Shown here: in pieces, positions 60,880-64,000 of the stretch | Layout of the letters: every line of letters starts with the position of its first letter | Position numbering within the stretch: the stretch's first letter is position 1 | Source: Sinorhizobium chiapasense | GTDB taxonomy: Bacteria > Pseudomonadota > Alphaproteobacteria > Rhizobiales > Rhizobiaceae | Reading direction: 5' to 3' | Length of the DNA stretch: 64,000 bases | Assembly (NCBI RefSeq): GCF_036488675.1 | Contig: NZ_CP133148.1 | Coordinates: 4,213,001 to 4,277,000, forward strand | Translations under genes and position numbers: made by a program | Notes under the pieces: generated by a model | What the model was told of the DNA's origin: nothing | Database searches by the model: none | What the model saw: the letters and a program-made list of their open reading frames with translations, nothing else

Positions 60880-61941
60880 TCACGCCTCCAGTGTGCCCGG
60901 CTTGCGCGCCGCGCTCGAGGGTTCCGCACAGGCGATCTTCATCAGGTCCGACCGGCGGCGTGCGAAACGCGTCGAGACGCGCGTGACAATCAGCCCGTCC
61001 TGCGGAGCTCTCACTTCCACCGCGCCGTCCGGCATGCCGGGCTTGGCGAGGATCGTCGCGAGCAGGTCTCCAGCCTTCACGCTTTCGCCGATATCGCGAT
61101 GGAACAGGATCGCGCCGGATACGGGCGCCCGGATCATCTCGATGTTGTCGAGCGGCACGGCTCGTCCGGCAAAGGTCGGAAGATCGAGGCGCGCCCCTGT
61201 AACCACGCCGCGACCGAGCAGAAACTGCCAGACGCCTTCGGCATCCTTCCTTGCAATTTCCGGATAGACATCGCGCGTGCCGCGCAGCTCCACGGTCACG
61301 GAAAGTCTGCCGGGCAGGGCCGTCCTCTTCCGGCCTTCGGCCTCGTTTTTCCAGGCATAACCGACCGCTTCCTCGAAAGCGGAGCTTTCGCCATCGGAGA
61401 GAAGCACGGCTTTCATATCGAGCGTCGCGGCGAGGTCCGCGGCTTCCGGCCAGAAAGCCTCGTCGATATAGGCGTATGGCAGCCCCTCGTCGTCGCAATG
61501 GAGGTCGAGCACCAGCTCGGCGCCAAGCGCCATGTGGATGAGATGCCGCTTCAACCTGTCGGCCGCCGAATATCGGTCGAGGTCTTCGAGCAGGGTGTCG
61601 CGCTCGCTGAGGGAAATCAGCGGGAAGTCACGGTTGAAATTGGCGCGGGAGCCGAGATCGAAGCGACCTTGCAGCTCGCCGAAAAGCGACTGCGCCGAAC
61701 CGATCGGATTTGCCTGCGGAACGACGGTGATATCGCCGAGTATTGCGCCGTCGGTATCCGCCTGGCGCAGCCTCTCCAGAAGGAAATGCAAGAGCGCCGT
61801 GCCCGGCAGTTCGTTCGCATGAAGCGCCGCCTGGATATAGGTCCGCGGTGCCTCCGGTTTCGTCCCCTTGAACCGGAAGACCGGCAGTCGCCATTCGACG
61901 CCCGGCGTGTCGCCGGTGATGATGATGTCCGAAATTTCCAC
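60880..61941 (-). CDS. succinylglutamate desuccinylase/aspartoacylase family hydrolase
   Basis: A 353-residue zinc carboxypeptidase-like hydrolase. The zinc ligands are in AALHANELPGTA (His, Glu) and VLDLHCDDEG (His). The substrate-binding NFNRDFPLIS and the catalytic Glu in LSVTVELRGTRDVYPEIARK follow. The C-terminal domain (~270-340) resembles a biotinyl/lipoyl-like barrel (SGAILFHRDIGESVKAGDLL), as in ectoine-degrading DoeB and related deacylases. It probably removes an acyl group from an amino acid derivative. It stands alone. Confidence 0.88.
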   Translation of the reverse strand: MEISDIIITGDTPGVEWRLPVFRFKGTKPEAPRTYIQAALHANELPGTALLHFLLERLRQADTDGAILGDITVVPQANPIGSAQSLFGELQGRFDLGSRANFNRDFPLISLSERDTLLEDLDRYSAADRLKRHLIHMALGAELVLDLHCDDEGLPYAYIDEAFWPEAADLAATLDMKAVLLSDGESSAFEEAVGYAWKNEAEGRKRTALPGRLSVTVELRGTRDVYPEIARKDAEGVWQFLLGRGVVTGARLDLPTFAGRAVPLDNIEMIRAPVSGAILFHRDIGESVKAGDLLATILAKPGMPDGAVEVRAPQDGLIVTRVSTRFARRRSDLMKIACAEPSSAARKPGTLEA

Positions 61942-62043
61942 GGTCTCTCCCCGTCACTTATTGATGAGCGCTTATCGGTGCTCCTGTCCAGTTCCGCAAG
62001 TATGTAGGAGTGGCATCGACCCTGGCACGCTCGTCACCCGGCA

Positions 62044-62104
62044 CTACAGCGCCGCGCGTCTTATCAGACGCGCAAAGGACGCTGTAGCACTTTGAATTGC
62101 AGTA
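62044..62104. repeat. RIME-type mosaic repeat, half copy
   Basis: TACAGCGCCGCGCGTC/GACGCGCAAAGGACGCTGTA, then GCACTTTGAATTGCAGTA; the long CATGCAG hairpin is missing. Confidence 0.8.
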
Positions 62105-62124
62105 GCCGCATCGTGCTTCTTCCG

Positions 62125-62340
62125 TCAGAGCGGAAGCCGCCAGCGATGGACAGTCCTGAATTCGCCCCGTCCTTTGCGCGTATGGACAAGTGCGAAGTCT
62201 TGAATTGTCCATGCGATCGGCCTCGCGAGATCGACGCGCGGGACTTTGCGGTCGCTGCAGTAAGGCGTCATATGCGGAGTGATCTCACCGGAGATAGAAA
62301 GCTGGTCCGAAGTCATGCAATACTCCCCGGGGTTCAGCAT
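62125..62340 (-). CDS. possible small hypothetical protein
   Basis: A 71-codon frame from an ATG at 62340 (MLNPGEYCMTSDQLSISGEI...) to a stop at 62125. It has no recognised domain, signal peptide or strong ribosome site, and the composition is only partly like real proteins here. The surrounding ~490 bp between the hydrolase gene and guaA contain otherwise only a half repeat and the guaA terminator. It may be chance. Confidence 0.25.
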   Translation of the reverse strand: MLNPGEYCMTSDQLSISGEITPHMTPYCSDRKVPRVDLARPIAWTIQDFALVHTRKGRGEFRTVHRWRLPL

Positions 62341-62375
62341 ATCCAACGGCGATAAATCAAATACATGGGAATGCG

Positions 62376-62400
62376 AAAAGGGCGCACCAAGGCGCGCCCT
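62376..62400 (-). terminator. terminator of guaA
   Basis: On the minus strand the stem AGGGCGC/GCGCCCT with an 8-nt loop is followed by CTTTTCG, 35 nt after the guaA stop. Confidence 0.75.
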
Positions 62401-62434
62401 TCAGAAATTAGGAGCAAGGAACGCTTCGGAGCCC

Positions 62435-63997
<1,563 letters not shown>

Positions 63998-64000
63998 GTC

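Overview
This looks like chromosomal DNA of a Sinorhizobium (Ensifer) species close to S. meliloti. I infer this from the GC-rich coding, the rhizobial intergenic mosaic (RIME-type) repeats found in three families between genes, exoD close to lepA, tandem class III nucleotide cyclases, an Irr-type iron box in front of mbfA, and typical rhizobial protein sequences. Nearly all of the window is ordinary, densely packed core and semi-core chromosome. I see no phage, integrative element, CRISPR array or rRNA operon.

Layout. 1-8 kb: the start of an unknown coiled protein that runs off the left edge, a Tyr/Gly-rich exported protein, tRNA-Leu(CAG) with promoter and terminator, and two membrane-bound sensor cyclases on the minus strand. 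The first cyclase is bracketed by ~100-bp inverted repeats, and the second takes its stop codon from one of them. 8-13.4 kb: ribonuclease D, a YqaA protein, a pyridoxal-reductase-like gene inserted together with the stump of its LysR regulator between short direct repeats, a SelW/Rdx protein, DoxX, an Rnk/GreA-like regulator, and a GFA/acetyltransferase group. 13.4-20 kb: a ccdAB toxin-antitoxin pair behind a perfect palindrome, lepA, an MFS transporter, a cupin regulator with an acetyltransferase, exoD and an OmpA lipoprotein. 20-25.4 kb: a methyltransferase, then an ECF41 sigma operon (AhpD-like protein, sigma factor, MFS transporter) with a recognisable ECF41 promoter; the transporter gene is broken by a 5-bp tandem duplication. 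A TetR-YCII pair follows, with a decayed tag gene behind it.

25.4-31.2 kb: epmB-epmA divergent from efp (EF-P and its lysylation enzymes), cfa, and mbfA (iron export) behind a perfect ICE palindrome, followed by three 59-bp tandem repeats. 31-38.4 kb: a secreted transglutaminase-like protein, a hydrolase, then the translation cluster infC (AUU start)-rpmI-rplT-pheS-pheT. 38.4-46.6 kb: accessory metabolism (VOC protein, NTF2-like protein, two aldo/keto reductases, LysR, SDR, an M15-like peptidase gene with an in-frame amber codon, a Gfo/Idh/MocA oxidoreductase, an MmyB-type XRE regulator). 46.6-50.9 kb: a probable surface-glycan module of a polyprenyl-phosphate glycosyltransferase, a methyltransferase and a small EamA/SMR-like membrane protein, divergent from a large STT3/GT-C-like membrane protein. 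51-64 kb: xseA, two MarR regulators with twin palindromic operators beside an EamA exporter and a GST, an M29 aminopeptidase, YbaK, an ArsC-like protein, YitT, an aromatic aminotransferase divergent from an Lrp regulator, a succinylglutamate-desuccinylase-like hydrolase, and guaA at the right edge.

The most informative points are the small-scale decay and insertion scars: LysR stump, tag remnant, 5-bp frameshift and amber codon. Several are associated with the mosaic repeats. The glycan module is the best candidate for an undescribed system, but its function is inferred from protein architecture only.
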